Below are positions 50,988-58,752 of a stretch of 64,000 nucleotides of DNA, in pieces. Source of the stretch: Convivina intestini (GTDB lineage Bacteria; Bacillota; Bacilli; Lactobacillales; Lactobacillaceae); contig NZ_QEKT01000005.1 of assembly GCF_003096575.1 (NCBI RefSeq), forward strand, positions 1-64,000, given 5' to 3'. Numbering within the stretch: position 1 is the stretch's first letter; each line of letters opens with the position of its first letter. Made by a program: the position numbers and the translations under genes. Below the pieces are notes generated by a model. That model saw only the letters and a program-made list of their open reading frames with translations, was not told where the DNA came from and searched no databases.

Positions 50988-51078
50988 GTTCAACCCTCCT
51001 TTTGCGAGCCTTTTATCTTAAACGCTCTTCTTACAACAATAATAAATTTTACCAGAAGTGCCGAACTTTGACAAGCTA

Positions 51079-51390
51079 CTATAGATAATTCTCTAAGATC
51101 TTTGCCAATTGCTCTTTATTGTGGAAACCAGTTAAACGATCAACTACTTCTCCATCCTTTTTAAGCAATAGGGTTGGAATAGCCCGAACACCAAAATTGG
51201 CTGGTGTTTGTGGATTCTGATCGACATCCATCTTTAAGAAGTGGACATCCGTCATTTCCTCCGCCAAAGCGTCCAAAACAGGTGACTGCATCTTACAAGG
51301 GCCACACCAAGGAGCCCAAAAATCAGTGATACTAACCCCTTGACTGGAGGCCTTCTCAAAAGTTGCATCAGTTACTACTGCTACTGTCAT
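51079..51390 (-). CDS. trxA: Thioredoxin
   Basis: Cytosolic disulfide reductase, 103 residues. The active site WAPWCGPCK is at about 28-36, with the conserved cis-proline in VRAIPTLLLKK (about 70-80) and buried Asp in ITDFWAP. I take ATG at 51390 because it gives the standard length and is preceded by GGAG; the longer reading to 51471 only adds thiN out-of-frame sequence. The start lies inside the last 23 bases of thiN, indicating coupling. Confidence 0.96.
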   Translation of the reverse strand: MTVAVVTDATFEKASSQGVSITDFWAPWCGPCKMQSPVLDALAEEMTDVHFLKMDVDQNPQTPANFGVRAIPTLLLKKDGEVVDRLTGFHNKEQLAKILENYL

Positions 51391-52036
51391 CGCTGCTCCT
51401 ATCTTTTGTCTGGGTAACCATGATAATTCCAGAATCAAAACTAACATGTACCAATTCGTCGACAAATTCATTTGATGACCACATCTTAGGCCAATTTACC
51501 GCAGATGTCAAGGTATACTTGGCATCAATAATATGCAAATTATCAACTAGACCCAACGGCATAAAGCCCAGATATTTCATACCAGGAATATGCTGAATGG
51601 TTTTATAACCGGGTTGTAAGTAACTGATGTCATTTTGGCAATCCACAAAGTGAACTTTTTCAACAATCGGTTGAAAAACTGGCTCGTTAATAATCCATAA
51701 ATTACTAAGCAAATGGTCAACTCGCCCTCCGGTAGCACCATACACTTTAATTAAATCACAATCAAAGCCCATTGCCGTTTGAAGGGCCAATTGGGTATCG
51801 GTAAAATCTTTAACCGTGGGGACTTGTTTAATATTTTCTTGTTGAAAATGCTCTTTTAAAAATTGATACTCTTGGGGATTTAGCGAGTCAAAGTCGCCAA
51901 CGGCCAATTGGAAATTAACCCCAGCCTTTAGCAGGCGCCAAGCACCACGATCAGCGCCAATCCATACACCGGGTTGATCAAAGATATCGGTTGGCCAAAG
52001 TTCTGCGCTACCGCCTGCTAAAATATTAACCTGCAT
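51368..52036 (-). CDS. thiN: Thiamine pyrophosphokinase
   Basis: Transfers pyrophosphate from ATP to thiamine, giving the cofactor thiamine diphosphate. The 222 residues show the catalytic domain with VWIGADRGAWRLLKAGV, AVGDFDSLNPQEYQFLKE, DFTDTQLALQTAM and the GATGGRVDHLLSNLWII motif (about 113-129), then a beta-sheet substrate domain. The ATG at 52036 follows GGAGGGGG. It lies in the order rsgA-rpe-thiN, common in Firmicutes, and its end overlaps trxA. Confidence 0.95.
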   Translation of the reverse strand: MQVNILAGGSAELWPTDIFDQPGVWIGADRGAWRLLKAGVNFQLAVGDFDSLNPQEYQFLKEHFQQENIKQVPTVKDFTDTQLALQTAMGFDCDLIKVYGATGGRVDHLLSNLWIINEPVFQPIVEKVHFVDCQNDISYLQPGYKTIQHIPGMKYLGFMPLGLVDNLHIIDAKYTLTSAVNWPKMWSSNEFVDELVHVSFDSGIIMVTQTKDRSSDDSSSSN

Positions 52037-52053
52037 CAAATCCCCCTCCTCAA

Positions 52054-52728
52054 TTAGTCAGTCACAACTGATCCAGAAGTCAACTTCATCAACTGGGCTA
52101 CCTTAGCAGCTGGGTCCTTCTTATCGTAAACATAAGAACCAGCAACAAAGACATTAGCGCCAGCTTCATAGGCTAGACGAATCGTCTCATTGTTAATACC
52201 ACCATCAACTTCGATATCAAAGTTCAAATCATTCATCGTCCGATAAGTATTCAATTGACTAATCTTGTCCAAAGTAGATGGCAAAAACTTTTGTCCACCA
52301 AAACCAGGATTAACCGTCATGACCAAGACTTGGTCAACCATATCCAAAACTGGTTGAATAGCACTAACCGGCGTTCCAGGATTAATCACGACTTCAGCCT
52401 TAACACCACGATTTTGAATCATTTGCAAAGCGCGGTGAATATGGGGAGTGGCTTCTACATGAACCCCAATAATGTCAGCACCAGCATCGGCAAATTGGTC
52501 AATGAAGTTTTCTGGATGAACAACCATCATGTGCACATCCAAAGTCATATTGGTCTCAGGACGCAACTGCTTGACCCAGTTAGGTCCGTAAGAAATGGCT
52601 GGTACAAAGCTACCGTCCATAATATCGATGTGTAGGTACTCAGCACCGGCATTTTCCACGATTTTGACATCGCGTTCCAAATTCGTATAGTCTGCACTTA
52701 AAATTGATGGGGCAATAATTCCTGCCAT
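52054..52728 (-). CDS. rpe: Ribulose-phosphate 3-epimerase
   Basis: TIM-barrel enzyme interconverting ribulose-5-phosphate and xylulose-5-phosphate. In heterofermentative lactic acid bacteria xylulose-5-phosphate is the phosphoketolase substrate. The 224 residues carry the metal ligands in IAPSILSADYTNL, LHIDIMDGSFVPAISYG, LDVHMMV and IEVDGGINNETI, with VMTVNPGFGGQKF (phosphate loop). GAGGA precedes the ATG. It lies 21 bases after rsgA. Confidence 0.97.
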   Translation of the reverse strand: MAGIIAPSILSADYTNLERDVKIVENAGAEYLHIDIMDGSFVPAISYGPNWVKQLRPETNMTLDVHMMVVHPENFIDQFADAGADIIGVHVEATPHIHRALQMIQNRGVKAEVVINPGTPVSAIQPVLDMVDQVLVMTVNPGFGGQKFLPSTLDKISQLNTYRTMNDLNFDIEVDGGINNETIRLAYEAGANVFVAGSYVYDKKDPAAKVAQLMKLTSGSVVTD

Positions 52729-52749
52729 GAGAAAGGTCCTCTTTTCCTT

Positions 52750-53637
52750 CTATTCCCTTGAATAACGGGGCTTTTGTTGCTTAATTAAGTTATAAAATAG
52801 CTTGTAATCATTATACCGTGATGGGGCAATCGTGCCAAGTTCAACGGCGGCTTTAACCGCACAACCAGGCTCATTCAAATGTAAACAGCCCCGAAAACGA
52901 CATTGGCCACTAATGGCTGCCATTTCTGGAAAATAATCAGCCAAGTCTTCAACTGGAAAATCAAAAACTTCATAAGATGAAAAGCCAGGTGTATCAGCAA
53001 TCATGGCCTCATAACTTGATATCGTAATTAAAGAAACTTGCCGAGTCGTGTGTTTACCACGACTAAGCGCCTTAGAAACTTCTCCAGTAGTTAAATTCAA
53101 CTCTGGGGCAATTTGATTTAACAGGGTGGATTTTCCAGCCCCGGTTTGGCCCATAAAAACGACTACTTTATCCTTAAATAATTGTTTTAACTGAGATAAA
53201 GGCTCCTGGTCAGAACAGACGACTGAATAACCGATGTGACGGTATAACTGGACTACTTGTTCAAAATCAGCCCTTTGATTAGCTTCTAATAAGTCTAATT
53301 TAGAGAAATAAATCACGGGTTGAACATCAGCAGCTGCTAAAGCAACTAATTGTCGATCCAATAAATTATTCGTAAAATCCGGCTGGCGCACCGCCGTGAC
53401 AATAACCGCTAAGTCAACATTAGCAATTAGTGGCCGAATCAATTCATTTTCTCGAGCCTTAATTTGCCAAATAAAGCCTTCATCGTTTTCACTTTCAAAA
53501 TCAACAAAATCACCCACGACGGGTTTTTGTTTAGACTTTCTAAATTGTCCCCGAGCCCGGGTCCGTTCAACCGTACCATCGGCCAGCTGAACATCATAAT
53601 AACCGCTTAATGAGCGTATAATTCTACCTGTTTTCAT
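52750..53637 (-). CDS. rsgA: Ribosome small-subunit GTPase RsgA
   Basis: Circularly permuted GTPase for late 30S maturation. The 295 residues have an OB fold (about 1-65), G4 [10 protein letters not shown]1 [18 protein letters not shown] (about 162-179), G3 ADTPGFSS and a C-terminal zinc finger with [16 protein letters not shown] (about 247-262). The ATG at 53637 is preferred: it lies six bases after TATAAT and has no ribosome site, implying a leaderless mRNA. The ATG at 53658 lies upstream of that promoter. A terminator separates it from pknB. Confidence 0.95.
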   Translation of the reverse strand: MKTGRIIRSLSGYYDVQLADGTVERTRARGQFRKSKQKPVVGDFVDFESENDEGFIWQIKARENELIRPLIANVDLAVIVTAVRQPDFTNNLLDRQLVALAAADVQPVIYFSKLDLLEANQRADFEQVVQLYRHIGYSVVCSDQEPLSQLKQLFKDKVVVFMGQTGAGKSTLLNQIAPELNLTTGEVSKALSRGKHTTRQVSLITISSYEAMIADTPGFSSYEVFDFPVEDLADYFPEMAAISGQCRFRGCLHLNEPGCAVKAAVELGTIAPSRYNDYKLFYNLIKQQKPRYSRE

Positions 53638-53643
53638 GCTGTT

Positions 53644-53649
53644 ATTATA
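53644..53649 (-). promoter_or_regulatory. Extended -10 promoter directly before rsgA
   Basis: TGGTATAAT on the minus strand ends six bases before the ATG at 53637. No good -35 is visible. It lies just after the pknB terminator, so rsgA-rpe-thiN-trxA has its own start, and the first mRNA base would be at or next to the start codon. Confidence 0.6.
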
Positions 53650-53681
53650 CCATGCCAAGATTTAATAGACGGTTTGACGCA

Positions 53682-53715
53682 ATAAAAAGCAGGTCATTAC
53701 TGTGTAATAACCTGC
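53682..53715 (-). terminator. Terminator after pknB
   Basis: On the minus strand GCAGGTTATTA pairs with TAATGACCTGC (one wobble) around CACAG, followed by TTTTTATTG. Confidence 0.82.
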
Positions 53716-53734
53716 AATAGCTCGTACTATTTAT

Positions 53735-55603
53735 TTATGAGCCACTTGAGCTCTTTTGACTAGATGAATTCGTCCCACTGGAACTACTAGAGCTAGCTGA
53801 GGATGAACTATCAGCAGAACTAGCTGAAGCTGGTCCATCTGAAATGGTTACTTCTAAAGTTTGGTCAACTGACATTTTTGATCCAGCACTTAAGGATTGC
53901 GTTAAGACTTCATTTTTAGGTGCCTGGTTAGTTTGTGATATATAAGAAACGGTAATATTGTTGGCCCGGCTCCAGGCCTGGACATCATTGCGCGTTTTAC
54001 CAGAAAAATCTGGCACACTAACCTTAGCCACGCCACTAGAAACAACAAAAGTAACGGTCGTATCAGTTGGATCAACCAAACTCCCTGCTTCAATGGATTG
54101 ACTGATAATTTTACCAGCCGGCACGTCATTAGACGTTGTTAGTTCCTTTTTAACGGTAAAGCCTTGGGCATTTAATTGCGCAGCCGTAGCACCGTAATCA
54201 GAATCAGTAAAATCGCCAAACCGAATTTTACCAGCCCCAGTTGAGATAATTAGGCGAATCTTGCTTCCACGCTTTACCCGACTTCCTACACTAGGAGAGG
54301 TCTTAATCACCTCATCCTTACTAACAGTTTTAGAAGTAGTATAAGTCACATTATTATCGGCTACTAGATGGGCGCTTTCCAATTTACTAGTTGCTTGACT
54401 CTGCGATAAATTACTTAAATCTGGCACTTTGACATAGTTATTCTGGGATTGATTAATGAAAAAGATAATCAGCCCCAGTAAGCAAACTAGTCCACATCCG
54501 ACCAGCCAACGACGTTTGTCATGGAATTTAATACCATTATCTTTAAGGACCTTACGCACATAACGGGGGGTACGATCGACTAGACCGGCGATCTTTTTAA
54601 TGGCATAACCTCGATTAGCATAGTCAATAATTTGATCAACGACTGGTTTAGTATTCTCCCCTTCCGTTGCACTAGTGGCTTTTTCTTGCTCTTCAGGCAG
54701 GTTATAATCCTCTAGTTCATCTAGCGGAATTACCCGAGTGTCATCATCAACTAGGGGAACATATCGAGGATCATGGGCGCGTCTAGGCGACAAACAAGTC
54801 TGCAAGTCATCGGCCATGTCTAGGGCACTAACATAACGATCTTCCGGATTTTTAGCGGTTGCCCTAAGGACCACATTTTCCAAAGGTTGCGGGATGGTCG
54901 GATCAAAATTACGAACCGACGGCATCGTGCCGGTAGTGTGCTGCAGGGCAACTGTGGCCGCCGTTTCTCCTTCATATGGTACTTGCTTGGTAATTAACTG
55001 ATATAAAATCACCCCTAAAGCATAAATATCAGATTGGACGGAAGCACTTTCTCCGGCAATTTGTTCTGGCGAAATATAGTGTACTGAACCGATAACGGAA
55101 TTTGTTTGCGTCAGATTTTGATTTTCTTTGGCTACGGCAATCCCAAAATCAGTAATTTTTACTTGACCATCGTCATCAATTAAAATATTTTGGGGCTTTA
55201 AATCCCGATGAATAATGCCGGCATCATGGGCAACTTCGACTGCTTCTAGAATTTGGAGCATGATGTCGACAATTTGGCGGTAAGGAATGGGAAAATGCTG
55301 CGAAACATATTCCTTTAAATCCATCCCCTCGACATATTCCATGACCATATAGTGGGAGCCATCATATTCACCAGTCCCATAAATTTGAACAATATGTTCA
55401 TTGACTAAATCCTTAGCCGCTTGAGCTTCCCGTTGAAAACGTTTGACTAAGTTTTGGCGATCACGTAAGTCCATTCGCATGATTTTAAAAGTCACATCAC
55501 GATTGAGCTTTTGATCATGAGCCAAATAAACATTGGCCATACCACCCCCACCCAGTGGGCGGATGATACGATATCGATTATCAATTATAGTCCCTGCTTG
55601 CAT
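53735..55603 (-). CDS. pknB: Ser/Thr protein kinase with PASTA domains
   Basis: Membrane kinase that senses cell-wall fragments or lipid II and adjusts cell-wall synthesis and division. The 622 residues have the kinase domain (1-270: glycine loop LGGGGMANVY, Lys40, HRDLKPQN at 132-139, DFG at 152-154), a juxtamembrane region, one membrane helix (about 366-384), three PASTA repeats (about 391-456, 460-523, 527-589) and a serine-rich tail. Residues about 335-360 (KKIAGLVDRTPRYVRKVLKD) resemble a helix-turn-helix, which is unusual. AGGATAG precedes the ATG. It follows prpC. Confidence 0.95.
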   Translation of the reverse strand: MQAGTIIDNRYRIIRPLGGGGMANVYLAHDQKLNRDVTFKIMRMDLRDRQNLVKRFQREAQAAKDLVNEHIVQIYGTGEYDGSHYMVMEYVEGMDLKEYVSQHFPIPYRQIVDIMLQILEAVEVAHDAGIIHRDLKPQNILIDDDGQVKITDFGIAVAKENQNLTQTNSVIGSVHYISPEQIAGESASVQSDIYALGVILYQLITKQVPYEGETAATVALQHTTGTMPSVRNFDPTIPQPLENVVLRATAKNPEDRYVSALDMADDLQTCLSPRRAHDPRYVPLVDDDTRVIPLDELEDYNLPEEQEKATSATEGENTKPVVDQIIDYANRGYAIKKIAGLVDRTPRYVRKVLKDNGIKFHDKRRWLVGCGLVCLLGLIIFFINQSQNNYVKVPDLSNLSQSQATSKLESAHLVADNNVTYTTSKTVSKDEVIKTSPSVGSRVKRGSKIRLIISTGAGKIRFGDFTDSDYGATAAQLNAQGFTVKKELTTSNDVPAGKIISQSIEAGSLVDPTDTTVTFVVSSGVAKVSVPDFSGKTRNDVQAWSRANNITVSYISQTNQAPKNEVLTQSLSAGSKMSVDQTLEVTISDGPASASSADSSSSASSSSSSGTNSSSQKSSSGS

Positions 55604-55634
55604 TCTAATCTCTATCCTTTATGAGCTTAGCTCA

Positions 55635-56363
55635 TCAACTCTCATCATCAAGGGCAATCAATGCGGTTATATTATCGGAAACATTAAGTTTTACCGCAGC
55701 CGCCATCAAATCTTCAACTCGCTGGGCAGCCGAATGGCTTTGCTCAATAATATTAACGATATCATCATCACTAAGAACCTTTGATAAACCATCCGAAGTC
55801 AAAAATAAGACATCCTCTAAAAAGAAATTGCCATAATTAAACTCCAAGTCCACTTGATCATTTACGCCTAAATAACGCGTTAAGCTATTTCCTTGTGGCA
55901 AAGAATCATCATAAACTTTTCCTTGTTCTCGTGATAACTCATTTCTTAAATTGTGGTCAAAACTCAGTTGAGATAATTCGTGGTTGTGTAAAATATAGGC
56001 CTTGGAATCACCTGCATTAGCAATGAGTAACTGATGGTCAATCACCACTGCTAAAACTAAGGTTGTCGCCATCTGTGCTGCACCAGGCTGATGGCGACCA
56101 GTTTCAATCACCGCTTGGTTTGCTAGGTGTACTTGGCTAACCAGCCATGCTTGTACCTGCTTTAAATCGTCAAAATGACTAATCTCCCATTGCGCGCCTA
56201 AGTATCGAATAACTACTTGACTAGCCTGCTGACTGCCGGGATTACTAGTAACCCCATCAGCTACCATCATGAGTGGGGCTTTTTTAGTATTATAAAAAAC
56301 ACCAACAGCGTCTTGGTTATCGGTTCGTAAAGGTCCGGCACTCGTTTGATAGGCAATTTGCAT
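55635..56363 (-). CDS. PP2C-type Ser/Thr phosphatase PrpC/Stp
   Basis: Cytosolic metal-dependent phosphatase reversing PknB action. The 242 residues show RTDNQDAVGVF (metal-binding Asp), LMMVADGVTSNPGSQQAS (about 30-47), TTLVLAVVIDHQLLIANAGDSKAYI and FLTSDGLSKVLSDDDI and the final VSDNITALIA. AAGGAG precedes the ATG. It lies seven bases after rsmB and 31 bases before pknB, the conserved order fmt-rsmB-prpC-pknB-rsgA. Confidence 0.95.
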   Translation of the reverse strand: MQIAYQTSAGPLRTDNQDAVGVFYNTKKAPLMMVADGVTSNPGSQQASQVVIRYLGAQWEISHFDDLKQVQAWLVSQVHLANQAVIETGRHQPGAAQMATTLVLAVVIDHQLLIANAGDSKAYILHNHELSQLSFDHNLRNELSREQGKVYDDSLPQGNSLTRYLGVNDQVDLEFNYGNFFLEDVLFLTSDGLSKVLSDDDIVNIIEQSHSAAQRVEDLMAAAVKLNVSDNITALIALDDES

Positions 56364-56369
56364 AGAATA

Positions 56370-57716
56370 TTACTCCTTGCGTTGGAAGGTGGCGATAAAG
56401 AAACCGTCCGTCAGGTAATCATCAGGATAAATTTGCAATGTTTTTTCTTGACGGTCAGACTTTAAATTAAAATCTGTTTTAGTGGCTAGCAGTTCAAAAT
56501 TAGGGTGTTGCGCTAAGAACTGCTGCACAACATCGTCATTTTCCTGCTGCAAAATGGTACAAGTACTATAAACCATGATACCATCTTTTTTCACAATGTG
56601 ACTAGCTGCACTTAAGATTTCTCCCTGTAGTTGCGCTAATTTTTCCACATCGGCTAAAGTTTTTTCATAACGAATCTCAGGTTTACGCCGTAATAAGCCC
56701 AAACCCGAACAAGGAGCATCCACCAAAACACGATCAAATTGCTGGTTTAATTGTTCTGGAATTTGACGAGCATCAAGCATTTGAGCACTAACCTGATCTC
56801 CCACACCCAAACGCTGCGCATTATCTAAAATCAGCTTAATTTTATGCTGGTGAATATCCAGCGCCAACACATGTCCTGCTTCACCCAAGGCTGCCGCAAT
56901 TTGGGTGGTTTTACCACCTGGTGCTGCCGCAACATCTAATACCGATTGGCCAGTCGAATTTAACTGCATACTTTCCACTGGCAGCATGGCACTTTCATCT
57001 TGAATTGTTAGCCAGCCCTTTAGAAAGGCTTGACTAGTAGCAACATGACCGCCAGTTACCAAATAAGCATGCGGTACAATCGCTGATTTTTCGACCGTTA
57101 AACCGGCTTCTTCTAAGGATGCAACCACCTGATCATCAGTGGCCAAAGCGCTATTGACCCGAATTGATTGTTTCGGTGCTAAATTAATACTCTTTAAAAT
57201 GGCAAGCGTTTTTGACTGACCAACTTGGCTGATTAAGTTTTCCACTAACCAACGCGGTACGCTGTATTCAACGACCAAGCGCTCAGTCAAATCGTCAATC
57301 GTCTGTATATCAGGTAAGCCTTGCCGGTCAATTTTGTGTAAAATAGCCGTTACATATTTGGCGGTTCCTTGATGCCCCATAATTTTAGCGACTTCAATGC
57401 TTTCATTAAATAAAGCATGCTTAGGCACTCGGTCTAAAAACTGCCATTGGAATAAGGCCGTATATAATAATTCACGAACCCAGGGATCAATTTTAGCCGG
57501 ATTAATAAAGGGGGCTAGATAGAATGCCAAAGTTAACCGATGTTGGATTACACCATAAACAAGAGTCGTTAGCAAGGAACGATCAGCTGTTGACAACTGA
57601 TGCTTTTTAATCACTTGGTTTAACTGTAAATTGGAATAGGCGCCATCCTTAACTCGGCTTAAAGTTTGCACTGCTAGGACACGTGGATTATTACTGTTAA
57701 CTTTTTTTACTGACAT
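56370..57716 (-). CDS. rsmB: 16S rRNA m5C967 methyltransferase
   Basis: RsmB (Fmu/Sun). The 448 residues comprise an N-terminal NusB-like RNA-binding domain (RVLAVQTLSRVKDGAYSNL to about 135) and a C-terminal SAM methyltransferase: VLDVAAAPGGKTTQIA (about 254-269), LVDAPCSGLGLLRRKPEIRY (first active-site Cys near 323) and MVYSTCTILQQEND (second Cys near 378). It starts two bases after fmt with GAGG inside the fmt end, so the pair is coupled. Confidence 0.96.
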   Translation of the reverse strand: MSVKKVNSNNPRVLAVQTLSRVKDGAYSNLQLNQVIKKHQLSTADRSLLTTLVYGVIQHRLTLAFYLAPFINPAKIDPWVRELLYTALFQWQFLDRVPKHALFNESIEVAKIMGHQGTAKYVTAILHKIDRQGLPDIQTIDDLTERLVVEYSVPRWLVENLISQVGQSKTLAILKSINLAPKQSIRVNSALATDDQVVASLEEAGLTVEKSAIVPHAYLVTGGHVATSQAFLKGWLTIQDESAMLPVESMQLNSTGQSVLDVAAAPGGKTTQIAAALGEAGHVLALDIHQHKIKLILDNAQRLGVGDQVSAQMLDARQIPEQLNQQFDRVLVDAPCSGLGLLRRKPEIRYEKTLADVEKLAQLQGEILSAASHIVKKDGIMVYSTCTILQQENDDVVQQFLAQHPNFELLATKTDFNLKSDRQEKTLQIYPDDYLTDGFFIATFQRKE

Positions 57717-57718
57717 TT

Positions 57719-58675
57719 TTAATCCTCAACCCAAGCTTGTCCGACTGTTAAATCACGTCCGCCACCATTTAAGTAGGCACTGATATCCATGGCTGGCTTA
57801 CCAGCCGGTTGTAAACGCAAAATTGACAATTGAGTATGGTTAGCAGCAGCAATCGTCAAAGTTTTTTTATCTTTGGCAACAATGGTACCCGCCGCTTGAT
57901 CAGTTGCTTCCTTTAGCACTTTAACAGCTACTAGCTTAAAACGTTGTCCGCCAGCCTGCATATAGGCCGGATGCGTTGGATACAAACCACGAATATGCCA
58001 ATCTAATTGTTGGGCCGTTTCATTTTTAAAGTGTAACTGCTGTTGTTCATGACTAATATTAGGTGAAAAAGTCACCGCTGCTGGGTCTTGGGCCACTGGC
58101 TGAATTTGACCGCTGGCAATCTTAGGTAAAGTCGCCATTAACAAATCACGACCAGCCAGACTAAGCTTTTCAAACATGGTACCGACGTTATCATCATTTT
58201 GGATGGGTACCCGGACGACATCAATCACATCGCCGGCATCCATTTCTTTGACCATATACATAATGGAAACGCCAGTTTCTTGTTCACCGTTCATGATGGC
58301 ATAGTGAACGGGTGCGCCCCCTCGATATTTTGGTAGGAGCGAGGCATGGGTGTTCACCGCAGCAATTTTAACTGAATCCAGCAATTTAGTCGGTAAAAAT
58401 TGTCCAAAAGCTGCAGTAATAATAAAATCTGGCTGCCAGGCAATAATTTGATCCATCGCTTCGGAATGACCAATTTTTTCTGGTTGCAAAACCAGTAAAT
58501 TATGTTCTAAAGCAGCTTGCTTAACCGGACTAGCAGTTAAGGTCTTTTTACGTCCCTGTGGTCGATCTGGCTGAGTAACAACCGCCAAAATCTCATAATG
58601 GTCACTAGCAACCAAGGCTTCTAAAATTGGAACTGCAAACTGGGGGGTGCCCATAAATACTACCCGATATGTCAT
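57719..58675 (-). CDS. fmt: Methionyl-tRNA formyltransferase
   Basis: Formylates initiator Met-tRNA. The 318 residues have VVFMGTPQFAVPILEAL, the catalytic region AAVNTHASLLPKYRGGAPVH (Asn and His of the active site, about 107-126) and a C-terminal tRNA-binding OB fold from about 205. ATG at 58675 is chosen: GAGG lies six bases upstream, and the GTG at 58687 would fall before that site. It lies between priA and rsmB, after a hairpin. Confidence 0.97.
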   Translation of the reverse strand: MTYRVVFMGTPQFAVPILEALVASDHYEILAVVTQPDRPQGRKKTLTASPVKQAALEHNLLVLQPEKIGHSEAMDQIIAWQPDFIITAAFGQFLPTKLLDSVKIAAVNTHASLLPKYRGGAPVHYAIMNGEQETGVSIMYMVKEMDAGDVIDVVRVPIQNDDNVGTMFEKLSLAGRDLLMATLPKIASGQIQPVAQDPAAVTFSPNISHEQQQLHFKNETAQQLDWHIRGLYPTHPAYMQAGGQRFKLVAVKVLKEATDQAAGTIVAKDKKTLTIAAANHTQLSILRLQPAGKPAMDISAYLNGGGRDLTVGQAWVED

Positions 58676-58695
58676 AATTATCCTCACTAACGAAA

Positions 58696-58719
58696 GGGGC
58701 TCGAAAGACTTCGAGCCCC
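58696..58719 (-). terminator. Hairpin between priA and fmt
   Basis: A perfect 10 bp stem (GGGGCTCGAA with TTCGAGCCCC) with loop AGAC ends 20 bases before the fmt start. On the minus strand the next bases are CTTTCGTTAG, not a real T-run, so it is a weak terminator or a processing structure. Confidence 0.5.
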
Positions 58720-58752
58720 TGTAATTACTGTTATTGTACCAAACTTTTCCCT

